DNA of 64,000 nucleotides from Chlorella sorokiniana. Taxonomy: Eukaryota > Chlorophyta > Trebouxiophyceae > Chlorellales > Chlorellaceae. The number at the start of each line of letters is the position of its first letter. The stretch's first letter is position 1. The notes below the pieces were generated by a model. The model was not told the DNA's origin. It did no database searches and saw only the letters and a list, made by a program, of their open reading frames with translations. Position numbers and translations under genes: made by a program. Shown piece after piece: positions 12,701 to 30,199 of the stretch. The stretch covers positions 310,001 through 374,000 of the forward strand of contig CP084616.1 of the NCBI GenBank assembly GCA_025917655.1. The letters run 5' to 3'.

Positions 12701-14527
12701 GGGCCAGGCCCGGCGACAGCTGCGACAGCCACTTGCCGACCGCCGACCGCTTGGGCGTGGGAGGGGGGGCCCCGCCGCCGCCCTCCTCCCCCGGAGGCGC
12801 ACGAGCGGCTGCTCTGCAGGCCGGGCGGCCTCCGGAAGCAAGAGCCTCAGGCCGGGATTTCTGCTGCCCTCCGCTGGCCTGTTGCACTCAGGCAGATGGC
12901 TGGCAGCTACAGCCCTCCGTCGAGATAACAAGAGCCCTTACACCCCCAGTACCCAAGCAAGCGGCTAGGATCGTTGCTGCGCCGCGCAGCTTCTGCGGCA
13001 GGCCCCCCAAGCGACTGCCGCATGGCGGTGCATGCAGAGCTGCTTGTTCCCCCGCTCAGACCAGCCCCCACTGTAACTCACCCGCCGCCACACACGGCAC
13101 CGTGGCAGGACCCGCCACCCCCTCGGCACAAACATGCACGTGACCAGCACGGCAGCTGCCGCCTCACCCGGAACGAGCTGCCCGCGGGGTTTGGTGAGGC
13201 GCAGGAAGCGGCGGTTTGCAGAGGCCGAGGGGGCGAAGATGGCCATGCAGCCGGTCTTGCCGTCGTCGGCGGGCTCCAGGATTTCGTCGGGCGGTATGCT
13301 CTGCAAGCGGCAGGCAGCACGGAACTCGTTGCAGGGTATGCTCTGCAAGAGGCAGGCAGCACGGAACTCGATGCAGGGCATGCTCTGCAAGAGGCAGGCA
13401 GCACGGAACTCGATGCAGGGCATGCTCTGCAAGAGGCAGGCAGCACGGAACTCGATGCAGGCTGCGCGACCGCGTGCGGTTTGAGGAGAAGGCTGCCGCC
13501 GCGGCCGCCACCAGCTGCTCCTGCTGCCTGTGCGCTGCACGCTGCCAGCTGTTCCATCGGCATCCTTCTCGCCCCTCCGCCCCCTAAATGCAGACGGACC
13601 ACCTGGCACCTTGTCCCAAACTGAGGAGCTGGCAGCGGCGCGGCGGGGCTGCGGCGGCAGCAGCCCACCGGCGTAGGGGGATCCAAGGGGCGAGCCGCGG
13701 AGGCGTGACGAGTCCAAGCGTGGCGTCGAGGCGGCGTCGCCGGGCCTCGCCTGCGCAGCCGCATCGTGCTGGGCAGCGCCCGCGGCCTCCTCGGCCCCCG
13801 ACTGCCGCGCCTCCCACCAGGCTGCCAGCCGCTCAAAGACGGAGGGCTGGGGGCGAGGCGCCACGGGGCCCTGCCCCGAATCCTGCCGGCCGTACGAGCC
13901 GGCGGGGGAGGAGGCGGGGTGGCTGCCATCCATGGAGCTGACGCTCGTAAAGGACCCGTCTTCATGGAACTCAAGGGCATCGTGGTACTCGCTGTCACCT
14001 GTAGCGGCGGCGGGTAGCGGGGGATGACGTCATCAGGCGCGGGGCGCTTGCAGCGGGAGGGAGCGGTGGCCGCCGCAATGCACATGGGCGTCGAAAGAAG
14101 CCAGCAGAGGGCTGCCGCGGTGGCGCGCAGTGTGGCGGAGGGGCCCTCACTGAAGGCTACGCTGCGGCGGCCGTCAGAGAGAGGGCTGATCCCTGGGCCG
14201 CCATCCGCCTCAGCCCCCGTCGGAACACGAACAGGCGCTGCGGCGGTGGGGGGGGCAAGAGCAGCATTGGGTGAAGGCAAGCAGCAGCACTGCGCATGCC
14301 GAAACGTTCGGTCTCCCAAAGTCACAGGCTGGCGCGCAGCGGCGCCTTGCTGGGGAACGGCTGCAGGCCGCCGCACCTAGGCCGCCCGCCTTGGCGTGAA
14401 TGTATCGCCGCATGCGCCGCCGCTTGCGTCGCTTGCCGCCATGCTCATTTACGCTGCCTTGCTGCTGCTCTCTATGGTTTCTAGGCTTCCGAGACACCCA
14501 GCAGAACAGCTTCCTGAAGCCAAACAT
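9751..14527 (-). CDS. EDR2-like protein with C-terminal DUF1336 domain
   Basis: Related to plant ENHANCED DISEASE RESISTANCE 2, whose C-terminal domain (EDR2_C/DUF1336) is found alone or after PH and START lipid-binding domains. Exons, 5' to 3': start near 14527 (MFGFRKLFCWVSRK), then 13998-13168, 12355-12222, 11881-11717, 11462-11379, 11078-10934, 10631-10557, 10412-10290, 10103-10075 and 9879-9751. Family motifs appear in order: WEPAEGTSFQVRSHNYM, LIGVDVYTFDFKIYHIAQHV, LPPLLIINMQLPTYP, FGCNDGHGHSLVYYF, RDRFKLIPRIVNV, NYLEIDMDVHNYAFIARKA, then SEELPEQ. A PH or START domain was not seen. An exon between 13168 and 12355 may be missing, because the phases do not match. A C is missing from the run near 11812, which throws LPPAPVLGPG out of frame. 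The large second exon carries a 42-bp repeat. The likely role is peripheral membrane or lipid-linked signalling, by homology only. Confidence 0.8.
13293..13460. repeat. four in-frame 42-bp tandem repeats in the EDR2-like exon
   Basis: Four head-to-tail units of exactly 42 bp. On the minus strand each encodes 14 residues of the form CIEFRAACLLQSMP. The unit nearest 13293 differs at three positions (RLQSIP and CNEF forms). It leads directly into SIPPDEILEPADDGK, so the repeat arose by duplicating the last 14 codons before that segment. Confidence 0.95.
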
Positions 14528-15156
14528 GCTGCCCCGAGCCGTAGCTGGCCAGGGCAAGCTTGCGGCGTCCAGCTGCAGGCAGCGGCGAGGGCACCCACAC
14601 AGTCGGCTGCCCCTGAGCTGCTGTGACTGGACTGGGTGAAACCTAGGGCGGCGTGACGACGCCTCAAGGACACCAGTCGCCCATCCTGGCGGGGTTGGCA
14701 GGTGCTCCCTGCTAACTGGCTGGGGTGTATCACTGTGTGACGAGATTGTTCAAGAGCTGGTTAGGTGCGCAACGATGGACGCCAACTGCGGCCCGGTGCG
14801 CATGTAGGGGGACCTAGTGGGGCGAGTACCTCGGCGTCCCGCACTTGCCGGTTCATGCACATCGCGAACTCGTCCAACTGTTTGCTCAATCCCATATTGG
14901 TTCACCACAAGCTGGTGCATTCTGCGGCCACCCAAACGCCTCTGAATCCGCCATCGACTCTCGTGCCGCCCGTGCAGCAGCCTGCCCAAGCCAGGCGGCG
15001 AGGAATTCAGCTGCAGCATAAGATACGCTTTAAACAGCGACTCGCGCACAACAACCACCCCCGGCAGCCCAGCTTGCCGCCGTTGCCGCCGAGCACCGCT
15101 GCCCCACTAACGGCTGGGTGGGCCGCCTGCCGGAGCGGCCTCGCAGTGGCAGCAGC
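14528..15156. promoter_or_regulatory. divergent promoter region, EDR2-like and cyclin genes
   Basis: Only 629 bases separate two start codons facing away from each other, so both promoters must lie here or overlap neighbouring sequence. No TATA box is obvious. Confidence 0.45.
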
Positions 15157-17545
15157 ATGGCATCGCCCTCGGAGCGCGATGGCCTGTCTCCAGAGCAGGT
15201 GCAGGCGATCAAGCGCACCGCCATCAACACCATTTGCGACACGGGGAGCAAGCTGAACATGTGAGCTGGCGGCGGGCGGCACGCCTCCAGGCGCTCTCTG
15301 CTGATGGCCCGCCATGCACAGCCCCTTGCGGCTTGAACCATGCTGCGCCGCAACCCTTCATGGACGAATTTCAACTCCGCACGCCATACCCGCACCTCAC
15401 CTGGCTCATCATGTGTGCCGTCCCGCCATAACGTGTATTGTTAAGCTGTCATACTCTCCTCTATAGCTCGCGTAAGGGTTAGGCGGCCCCCCCCTTTCTG
15501 CAGGGATCACCTGGCCACCGTCACTGCCGTCATCTTTCTGCATCGCTTCTATGCAGCCAACTCCCTCGTGCGAAACGACCCCTTTGTGAGCAGCCGCCGC
15601 CGCAGTACAGGGATCCCGCTGCCGCCCCTCTGGCCACCGCACCTGACGACCTTCGGTTTTGCCTGGCATGTCCCGCCCATCCGCCCACCACGCAACCCCA
15701 ACCCCTTGCTCACCCATACACACACGAAACACGCGCACACATCCTCTCGCGCCCTCCTCCCCCACCTCCCTCCCCTCCTCGCTCATCCACCCACCCACCC
15801 ACCCCGTGCAGCTGGTGGGCATGGCCTGCCTGTACCTCGGCGGCAAGGTGGAGAACTCCCCCAAGAGCGTGCGCGACGTGCTTGCCGCCTCCTGCGAGCT
15901 GCGCTACCCCGGGGCAGCCCACCGCGTGCTGCACGACAAGGTGGAGGCCTGCGGCAGAGGCGATGGGCGCGGCAGCGCAGCGCGGGCAGCCTGCTGGCTT
16001 GCTTGCCCCCTGGCCGCGACTGCTGAATGGCACAGAGGGCGGGGGCAGCGGGCCAAGAGGCGGCCTCCTCGCCCTTGCTGCGCTGGATAGCCGGCCAGGG
16101 GTTTGCTGCCGGGTTCCACGCTTGCAGGCCCTGTAGTGACGGAAGCCTCGGAAGCCTCAGGATGTCCAGTCCCTCCGGCCCCCTTTCTCGTCGACCATTT
16201 TGCTTCTCCCCCTGCCCTCCTCCTGTGCAGCCCCTGTACGAACGCATGCGGGAGCAGGTCTTCGTGGCGGAACGCGCGCTGCTCTACGCGCTCGACTTTC
16301 GGCTCGACGCCGACTCTCCCCTGCCGGCAAGCCGCCGCACAGCTCTGCGCGCCTCCCCTCCAACTTTTGATTGCACGCACCTGCGTGCATGGCTCGCTTG
16401 CTTGTGCGGCCCACGAATGGTCGGACGCTGCTGCCGCCGGTGCTGCTGCCGGGCTGGTGTTTGCCCTGGTGGAGCGAGGACCCCGGGCCGCCTGCTTCAT
16501 CGTTCCACCATGGCCGGTCCCCTCCCACACGCACCCACCACCCCCACCCTTCCCTTCGCCCCGCCCCGCGCAGCTAATGTTTGAGGTGCTGGGTTTCGAG
16601 CCGCTTCGGGGCCAGACAGACAAGATTGCGCAGTCTGTGGTCAACCTGATCATGGACAGGTGCGTTGTGTGGGGTTCAGGGTCTGGGAAGGGGTCGAGGG
16701 GCAGGCCATCTTGTGGCGTGTGTTCAGTGGCTGCGCTGGGGGCTTTTGGAAGCGGCTGCGGCGGGGCATTCGCTTCTTACGTCGCCAGGCAAAGCCGCTA
16801 CATTCTATCCGCCCACGTGGCCCCGACGCGCCCTCCCGTGCATTGCTGCTCCACAGCACCATTACCGCCCCGCTCTTTCCTGCCTTGCCGCCCTGCAGCG
16901 TCAAGACGGAGGCGTGCCTGCGGTACAGCGGCAAACAAACGGCGGTGGCGTGCGTGTGGCTGGCGCTGAAGCTGCTCAAGCTGGACTCCCACCTCCTCAC
17001 CAAGGATGGGCGGCTGTGGTGGGTGGCGCTGGGCGTCAGCGAGCAGCATCTGGAAGGTGAGGCCGGTCGCTTCAGTCAGCTGCACGAAGACCTTGCTCGG
17101 CTGCAGAGCGAAGCCCAAGTGCCGTCGCATGCGGAGCGAGAGACGCTGGGGCGTGTCGAGCTGCTTGGTTGCCACCAGCCGCCCTTGTTCGCCGGGCTCT
17201 TCGGCTGCGCTGCAGGCGTGGAGGCGTGCCTGCAGCCGCTCTACACACGAGGCCTGCGGGAGGTCTATGCCGACAACAACCTTGTGCTGCAGTCGGCGGG
17301 GCTCGCCTCCCGCAAGAGGTCAAGCTACACGCCATGGAGGCAGCAGCTGCTCGGGCCTCAGCGGCGGCGGCAGCGCGCTCGATGCCCGCGGCGCCGCCCG
17401 TGCCAGCGGCGGCGCCAGCGGCCCTGCCCACGCAGCCGCACGCCAAGCCTGATGCGGCGGCAGCGCATGGGACGTCGCCGGCGGGGCGGCGGCCGTGCCA
17501 AAGGTTGATGAGGAGGATTATGACGAGCTGCTGGACAACTTGTGA
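15157..17545 (+). CDS. cyclin T/K-like protein
   Basis: Regulatory subunit expected to pair with a CDK9/CDK12-type kinase that phosphorylates the RNA polymerase II C-terminal domain. Exons: 15157-15260, 15504-15585, 15812-15940, 16231-16326, 16574-16659, 16899-17056 and 17216-17545. The first cyclin box reads MDHLATVTAVIFLHRFYAAN, LVGMACLYLGGKVENSPKS, then VFVAERALLYALDFRLDAD. The second reads IAQSVVNLIMDR and GKQTAVACVWLALKLLKLD, followed by WWVALGVSEQHLEGVEACL. The WW and the order of blocks match transcription-type cyclins (T, K, L) rather than cell-cycle cyclins. Intron 4 uses a GC donor (GCAAGC). The last exon turns into an Ala/Pro/Arg-rich tail and ends with acidic KVDEEDYDELLDNL. Reaching that ending needs two frame changes near 17320 and 17500, probably indels. 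T versus K versus L is not resolved. Confidence 0.85.
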
Positions 17546-17577
17546 ATTATTTACGAACTGAAGCAGTTTATTATTTG

Positions 17578-17582
17578 TGTAA
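17578..17582 (+). terminator. TGTAA polyadenylation signal, cyclin gene
   Basis: TGTAA, the usual green-algal poly(A) signal, lies 33 bases after the cyclin stop codon. Confidence 0.6.
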
Positions 17583-17809
17583 CGACACAGCGGAAGGGAC
17601 GCCAGCAGAATGAATGAAGGCAAGCCGACGCGGTACAGGCGCCGCTCACGGAGCGTGGCTCATGAAACCTAGCAGTGGTGCGTGCCCTAGGCCCGCGCAG
17701 CCCTTCCGTTTGTTCTTTCCGTGAGCAAAAGCCAGTCTGCGAACGCTTCTCGCAGCTCTACGAAACCTGCACGTGAAACGTGGCGTTGCGGACCGGCTAC
17801 TCTGCAAGC

Positions 17810-23195
<5,386 letters not shown>

Positions 23196-23441
23196 AGATC
23201 CGAGGGAGGAATGGCTGCAGTGTTGCAAGCAGCTGACTTTTTGCGATGTGGGGCGCGAGGTCGCACGCATGGGCAAGCTGTGTCGAGGGCGACCAGGACG
23301 GCAAGCACCGCTAAGCTCCCTGCCTGACCGTAAGCGCGCCTCTCGTCACCGTGCCCTTCAAAGCACATACCTGCGGAGCTGCTAATCAGTCTTGGTAACA
23401 AAGTATGTTTTCAGAGTTCATTCCTTTTCGCGGGTGCAACG

Positions 23442-25102
23442 CTACCTTCTCTCTCCCTCGCAATGCAAACATGCGGCTCTGGTGCTCTTCGCCGCATTCT
23501 GACTGCAGCTCCGCCTTTGGCATGCAAATCCCCTCTTTATGCTGCTGACCGCTTTGATGACAGCACGACACTTGTAGGTGTTGGCGGTGTGCTGCCGTGC
23601 ACCACAGGCAGGGCAGCGCTTGGAGGAGCTTCGGGGAAGGGGCAGCCCTGCGCGCCTCACTTCATGTATCCTTCGGGCTGGCTCTTCCCGGAGAGGTGCA
23701 CTCGCTCCTCGGGGCCTGCGGGGTACAGCATATGGCACAATCAACTGAGATGCTGCGGGCTTGGCGGGAGCCAGGGTGTCTACGGAGGTTCCTCCCTTGC
23801 CGAGCGCAGTGAAAGCTTGCTGCGGCAGCGAAAGCCAGCTGGCCCAGCGGGGAATGGTGCTGCGCTCCCCTTCCGTACCCGCGGGCCCTCCGCGTCGCAG
23901 CGCCCCCTCGCGCGTGTCGTACCCCGCCGCCCCGCGGTCGTAGCCGCGCCCGAACCGGTGGCTGAACCTGCAAGGGAGGGGGCCGGCTGGCCGCAGGTCT
24001 CTGGCCACTCAAGCGCACGCCCAGCCTGGTTGACCTCTCAGGAGAGCTCGCTGTCTGTGTGCAGCAGGCTCGGCATACTCGCAGCGACGCAACCCAGCCC
24101 TGAGAGCATGCTGGTCTCATCAGGAGCCGCTGACAGGGGAACCAACCCACCCTTGGGCATGGCATGCACCCCAGGCATGCCCACGCCGGGGCCGTGCCGC
24201 ACAAACGCCTCGCCGCTGCCCTCCATGCCCGGCTCCGGCTCACTCCTCACCACCCCCAGGTCCTCGCCGCCGCCTGCAGGCAGGAAGCGCAGCAGGGCGA
24301 CATGCGGCTGGTGTCCGCGGCGGGGGATGGAAAGGCATGCGACTCGCTTACCCGGCGCAGCGGCGACTGGGTTGGCTTGGGGTGTGCAGATATGCAGCAG
24401 GTGCGCAACAGGCGCAAAGGGCACCGGAGCAGGGCACGGCAGGGGCGCGGCGGCTCACCCGGCGCGTCGTCAGCAGAGGGGTACACGTACGCGACGTTCT
24501 GCCTGATGGGGTCAACGTTGATGTGGGGGTGGGGGCCTCTGCGGCGCCCGAGGGGGTGTACGGCGCGCAGTCCAGTCGGGGTGGCTGGATGCCCCCGCTG
24601 CACGCTGCCAGGGGCCAGCGGCAGCCCGGTGACTCCAGCCTCACCTTCTGTGCCGCCGTACGTCTCCAGCCCAGGCTCGGCGGCACCTGCATCGCAGGCA
24701 GCGATGAGTACGGCACGGCAGCAACCATTGCGCGCACTGCAACTGCAGCCGGGAGCCGGCGCGGATGCGGCGGCAGCTGCACGCACCCTGCTCGCGGCGG
24801 GCGGCCGCGGGGCGGTTGAACCCTTCATATCCCTGCTCCCCGCGCTCCTCGTCTGTTTTGGGCAGCGGGTGTTGTTGTAAGGGAGCGCAGGAGAGCAGGG
24901 GAGGAGGTCCAAGGTTCAGGGTGCAAACGTGGAGGCGGTTGAGGGCTGGTTTGTCAAGGAGCCAGCACGCTGCCTGGCGCAGCGCGCCGCCCAAGCACCC
25001 CCGGTCTGGCAGCTCACTCTCCGCCACCTCCCTGCCCAGGCTGCCGGGCATCTGGGCCCTTTTCTGCTCCTGCTGCTGCGTGTTGTGCATAGCTGTCTTC
25101 AA
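23442..25102 (-). CDS. unidentified protein with a Cys/His cluster
   Basis: Coding-like blocks on this strand read, 5' to 3': an N-terminal part near 25100-24650; HINVDPIRQNVAYVYPSADD near 24500; FVRHGPGVGMPGVHAMPKGG then ETSMLSGLGCVAASMPSLLH near 24230-24040; FSHRFGRGYDRGAAGYDTRE near 23950; and a C-terminal CPACGARQHTANTYKC (CX2CX4HX6C) followed by more Cys residues, ending at 23442. The last arrangement resembles a small zinc-binding knuckle. The blocks lie in different frames, so introns or indels separate them and I could not fix the splice sites. No family was recognised. It is convergent with IMP dehydrogenase and head to head with the kinase gene. The start at 25102 is tentative. Confidence 0.4.
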
Positions 25103-25502
25103 ACCTCTTAAGGGCAGTCAGAGCCAACAGAGTAGGTTTGTTACAACGGTTTGCAGAGGAAATGAGGCACTCAGGGCTGCGCAGCAGCCGCAGCTGGCAG
25201 CAGCATGATGAACGGGCAGCTGCCTGCCGCTTTCTTGGTCGGTCGAATCGCTGTCCGACACTCCGCCGAACGTCGAGGCCATGAATCTGAGCTGGTGCCT
25301 CGGCAGCCTGCCTCGGGCGGGTGGGTGCCTCGGGCCGCACCCGCCCTATAAGCCCTTGAGCCGCGCACCCTTTCTGCAAAGCTGCCTTGGCTCAGGAGCG
25401 TGCTTGGGAGTCCCGCGGGGCAACAATCACACACGGTGATTGAACAGCCTTTGCCGCCGCCCGGCCGCACCTCCAGCAGCACCCCTGAGCAGCCCTGCCG
25501 CC
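25103..25502. promoter_or_regulatory. divergent promoter region with a TATAAG element
   Basis: This 400-base gap separates the unidentified minus-strand gene from the kinase gene. CCCTATAAGCCC (TATAAG at 25347-25352) lies about 150 bases before the kinase ATG and is a credible TATA box for it. Confidence 0.5.
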
Positions 25503-27660
25503 ATGGCCAGCCTGCCTCCCGGAATCCTGCTGGGCCCTTCCTCCCGCTACTGCGTCATCAGGGAGCTGAACAGTGAGCGGGCAGGGCCGATGTGGGGGCA
25601 GCGGCCGCCGGAGCGCCTGCTTGGGGGCGTCGCTCGCGGCAGCCCTGCGCACCGCCCTAGGCTGCCGCCGCCGCCGCCAACCGCGCGGTTCATGCCCCTT
25701 CCTTTGCGCAGGGGCGGCACCGCGGTCGTGTATGAGGCCCACGACACCCAAGCGGGCGCCAGGTGGCGCTCAAGGTGATGGACCTGGCGGCCAGCAGCAC
25801 GGCGGCGCGGCGGCGCGCGGCGCGAGCTGCAGTGCGCGGCGGCGCTGCGCTGCGAGCACGTGGTTCGTCTTTTCGACTGCTTCGCCGACACCGTACCTGG
25901 CTACGGCCAGCTGCTGGTCATCGTGGTGAGCCTGCCGTGGTGCCTTGTTTTTGTTGTTTGCGGGCGTCGCAGACCAGCAACAAAGGGGTGGGGCGTGCTG
26001 GCAGCGGCAACCAAGGGAACGCGGCTTGCAAAACAACGGGCTCACGAGCTGCCGAGGCGGTGGCCTCAGCCGCTGCTGGCACCTCCCCCTTCCCTCACTC
26101 GTCCTTGCCCCCCCCTCCCTCACTCGTCCTTGCCCCCCCCTCCTGCCTTTCTCCCAGTGGGAGCTGGTGCAAGGCATGGATTTGCTGGACTTACTTAACG
26201 CTCACCACGGCCGCCTGGCGGAGCCCCACGCCGCCGCGCTCTTCCTGCAGCTGGTGCGCGCCCCTGCCGCACCGCCGCGTGGTTGCTCTTTGCGGACAGA
26301 CCGGGGCCGGCGGGGCCACGGAAGAGCTGCGTCAGGGTCTCCTGGGCTTGGGCAACGTTTTTTGTTTTTCTCTTCTTCTTCTCTTCCTGACGCATTCGCC
26401 GCACACCACGCCCAGCAAGCGCCCCTGCGCCCGCCCCCCCGCAGGTGCGTGGCGTGAGCGCCATCCACCGCCACGGCCTAGCCCACCGCGACCTGAAGCC
26501 GGAGAACTGCATGGTGGAGGCAGCCACCGGGCGGCTGCTCATCATCGACTTTGGGCTCAGCAAGCGGCAGCAGAGCGCGGTGACGCTGGGGTGAGCCGCC
26601 CGCCTGCTTGCCACCCATCAGCATCGGCCGCCCCCTGCCTGCCGCCGCCTCGCCGCTGTGGAGAGAAACTTCATCCAGGGTATCAAGTACCGCCCAATCC
26701 CCAACCCCCAACCCCCTCTCTCCCCCCATCATAAAAACAAGCAGGGTGGGCACCCCAGACTACATGGCCCCTGAGCTGCTGGGCTCCGGCGACCTCTCGC
26801 TGCTGCGCACTCGCCAGACAGGAGTCTACAACGCCGCCGCCGCCGACTGCTGGAGCCTGGGCGTGCTTTTGTACCTGCTGGTGGTGGGCAGCTACCCCTT
26901 CGAGGCAAGCCCCGCTGCTGACGATGTTTGTGGGACAAGGCGTGCGTGGGCGGTATGTGCGTGGCAGGCGCCGGCGCCCCAACCCCTGCCCGCCTCCGGC
27001 TGACCCCCATTTTCAATCATGCACTTGCCTGCAGGACCCGCTGCACCCCAGAACGTGGTGACCACCCTGCTGAACGTGTCCCGCGGCACGTACCGCCTCC
27101 TGCCCCGCACGTCTCCCGGCCTGTGCCGACCTCGTGCGCCGCCTGCTCACGCGAGACCCCGCCCAGCGCTGCTCGCTGGCACAGGCCGCCGCCCACCCCT
27201 TCCTGGCTGCCGCGGTGGCGGCGGAGGCGGCGGCGGCTGCGCAGCAGGCGCGGGAGGAGCCCGGGCAGCGGCTCGCGCAGCAGCAGCAGCAGCGGCGGCG
27301 GCGGAGTGGGGGGTTGAGGAGGCGCGGTGGCATGCCGACGGCATCGACGCCGCGTTCATGGAGCTGGATGTGGAGCTGCAGGCGGCGGCAGAGGGGAGCG
27401 GCGAGGCCGCCACCATCCCCGCAGCCTTCCACTCGCACGACGGCTGCGACGGCGGCGAGGCCCAGGAGCGCCTGCCCAGCTTCTGCTTCCCCACGGTCGC
27501 TTCGCGCTGCCTCAGCAGCAAGGACACGCCCGCCATCGCCGCGTTGGAGCCCAAGGCCGCACCAGCGGCGCCCCCACGCCTGCCGCACCGCCCAAACGCA
27601 CAGCCCTCAGCCTCCTCTTCTGCGGTTTTTTCATCTTTTGACCGGTTGTCCACGGACTGA
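25503..27660 (+). CDS. Ser/Thr protein kinase, CAMK/SnRK-like
   Basis: Six exons: 25503-25572, 25712-25925, 26158-26253, 26445-26590, 26745-26904 and 27035-27660. Subdomains are clear: a glycine loop remnant [20 protein letters not shown] with the ATP-binding Lys, catalytic loop [25 protein letters not shown] with the Mg-binding DFG, activation segment [30 protein letters not shown], and [20 protein letters not shown]. The GTPDYMAPE signature marks it as a Ser/Thr kinase; similarity is highest to SNF1/CAMK-type kinases. A C-terminal tail of about 110 residues is rich in Ala, Gln and acidic residues and carries no recognised domain. Intron 5 uses a GC donor (GCAAGC). One-base breaks occur at about 25763 (inside the VALK motif), 25822, 27049 and 27117. 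The substrate is unknown. Confidence 0.88.
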
Positions 27661-27673
27661 ACCTTCCTTTTCA

Positions 27674-27678
27674 TGTAA
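27674..27678 (+). terminator. TGTAA polyadenylation signal, kinase gene
   Basis: TGTAA lies 14 bases after the kinase stop codon. Confidence 0.55.
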
Positions 27679-28102
27679 CTGAAGTGCGGTGCAACGCAGC
27701 CGACACACAGCGCGGTGCACCCAGGCGCGCTCAAATCTGGCGCCGACCTGCGCTGCAGCAACCTGGGGCACGAGGGCTGGGGAGGAGAGCGGGCGCCTGC
27801 AGGGCAGTGTGGCACTGCGGCAACCGCCCGCTCGCACGCCGGCTAGCACGCCGACTAGAAGGCAGGGCACAGGGGCGTGTGCGCGGAGGCGCGAGAGCGC
27901 AGGCCAAGTCGGCGGCTGCTTAAGCGGCTGGCTGCACAGGCCCGCCAGATGTAAGGCTGCTGGTGTGCTGTGCAGTCTGTCTTCCCTCCTTGCTGTCTGT
28001 CTCCCCTCCTCTTTCCTGCTCTCCTCCTCTCCTGCTTTATGTGCCCGCTCCGTGCTCTAACGTCTCTTCTTCCTTCCTACGCTGCATTGCTGTAATGGGC
28101 CC

Positions 28103-28107
28103 TTACA
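28103..28107 (-). terminator. TGTAA polyadenylation signal, DUF2419 gene
   Basis: TTACA on the plus strand reads TGTAA on the minus strand, about 60 bases past the stop codon of the DUF2419 gene. Confidence 0.5.
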
Positions 28108-28167
28108 CGGTGAACTGCCTGCCGTGATGAGCCTCCTGGATAGCACGAAGCATGCGTCTCCAGACAG

Positions 28168-30136
28168 CTAATATGCCAGCGTTCCCCTGGCCACGTGGCG
28201 TGGCGGCCCGGCCGCGGGCGCCGCCGCCCCCGCCTCCTGCCGCCGCCGCTCCGCCTGCTCCTCCTGATGCAGCAGGTAGAGGCTGAGCTGCCAGGGCTGC
28301 AGGGCCGCGGCAGCGCCGTCGCCCCCGCCGTCCCCTTCGCCGCTGGCTGCTGCGTTGACGGCGGCGCAGACGGCCGCAGCGGCCACGACGGTGGCGGCGC
28401 GGAGGGCCACCTCCCGTTCATCCCCCTGAAGGTCTGTGCCTGCCGAAAGGGAGCAAGTGCGGGTGCTGGACGGGGCATGTATGGGGAGAGAGCAGCCAGC
28501 CGGAAGCTCCGACACACAGCCTGGCATGTAACTGGGACGCAAACGAAGCTCGGTCTTGAGTTTTGAGCGAGCAGCGATCCCAGAATCAAAGTCCCCCCGC
28601 AAATAATACACACACGCTCCGCCGCACCCGAGTCCACAGCCGCCGCCAGGTCTTCAGACAGGGCCAGGACCCCCATGCGTCGGAAGACGGCGGGAAGCAC
28701 GTTGCCTGCGGGCAGGGGGTGCCGAAGCGGCAGGGAGAGGCCCTCAGGCAGCAAGCTAGGCACGAAGAGGCTCTGTGGTGGCTCCGCAAGCCAGCCACCA
28801 GTTTCGGCAGCGGGCGGGCAGCCCCGCATGCTGCCCTGTTTGCCCCCTCGGACCCTACACACAGCCATCCACCTACCACAAGCAAGAAACCTGCAGAGTT
28901 CTCGCCCCCCCCGGGCCCCCTCCTTTCCCCCTCTTGCCACACCCTTTGTCTCTCCCTCCCACACACCCGAATCCGCGGTCAGGCTGTGGGCATCGGCGAA
29001 GCGGAAGCGCGGGTCGGCGCCGCGGAAGCGCAGGTGCAGCTGCACCGCCAGCGCCTGCGCCTTGCGGTAGAAGCACACCTGCGGCAGGGGGCGGGTTGGT
29101 GGTGAGTGGTGTTGGTGGTGGTGGCAGAGTGTGGAGGGGCTCCGGGCTGCGCTGCACTGGCCAGCTGCCGTCGCTTGCCTGTCTTCCCGGTAGTCTGCCA
29201 CGTCATGAAAGGCGGGCACCGCCTCAGCTAGAGCCTCCACCAGCCCCGCAGCCGAGGGGGCCTGCCCCGCCGCCGCCTGGGCATCCAGCGTGGCCAGCAC
29301 GAGCGCCCCCAGGCTGGGCTGGCCTGCAGCACTCAATGCGGGTGAGGCGGGCAGTGGGGCGGCACGGGTGGGTTGCAATGAACGACGAAAGCAGACAGGA
29401 GCCTTGAGACGCTCGGAGGCAGCGCTTTAGGAAAAGCAACAAAGCGCTCCCGGGAGGAGGAGCGAGCCAAGGCTTGCAGAGAAGCAGCACAGCGGGCGTC
29501 CTGGCCAGGGGTGACCCCAATGCACCCCCAAAGTGCCCCTACAAGAGCGCCCACCTGCCGCGGCCAGCGCGGCCCCCGTCTGTGCCATGGCCTCCCTCAG
29601 CTGGGCGGTGAAGGCGCCCAGGGGGCCCTGCCGCGTCATCACCACGCCGGGCAGCCCCGGCACCGGCTCGTCCTCTGCGGCAGAGGTGCGCTCCAGCCAG
29701 CGTGTGTGAGCGGCGGTGGAGCGAGGGTGAGGCCACGCCTCGCCTTCAGGGTGCATGCCAAGGCGGGTCACACATCCACATGGGTCGGCCTGCAAGCCGC
29801 CGGTCATGCGCGCGCGCCCCCCCCCCCCCTCCCCCCTCCCCCTCCCCCTCCCCCCTCCCCACACACACACACACACACAACACCCCCACACGCACATCAA
29901 TTCCATAGAGAAACAAAACAAACAGGCCTGCAGCCGCCCACCCGTGGCATCGATGCCGAAGAACTGGAAGGCCTGATCGCCGCCAAAGGCCGCCAGCCAG
30001 GCGCGGCTCTCCAGCGGCGCGCCGTGCATCAGCATGCCCAGCAGCCCAAACTGCACCGCCTCGTGCGCGTCTGCGGCGGCAGCCCGCGAGAGGGCCGGGG
30101 GGGGGCAAGGATGAGAGGGAGGGAGGTATGGGGAAA

Positions 30137-30199
<63 letters not shown>

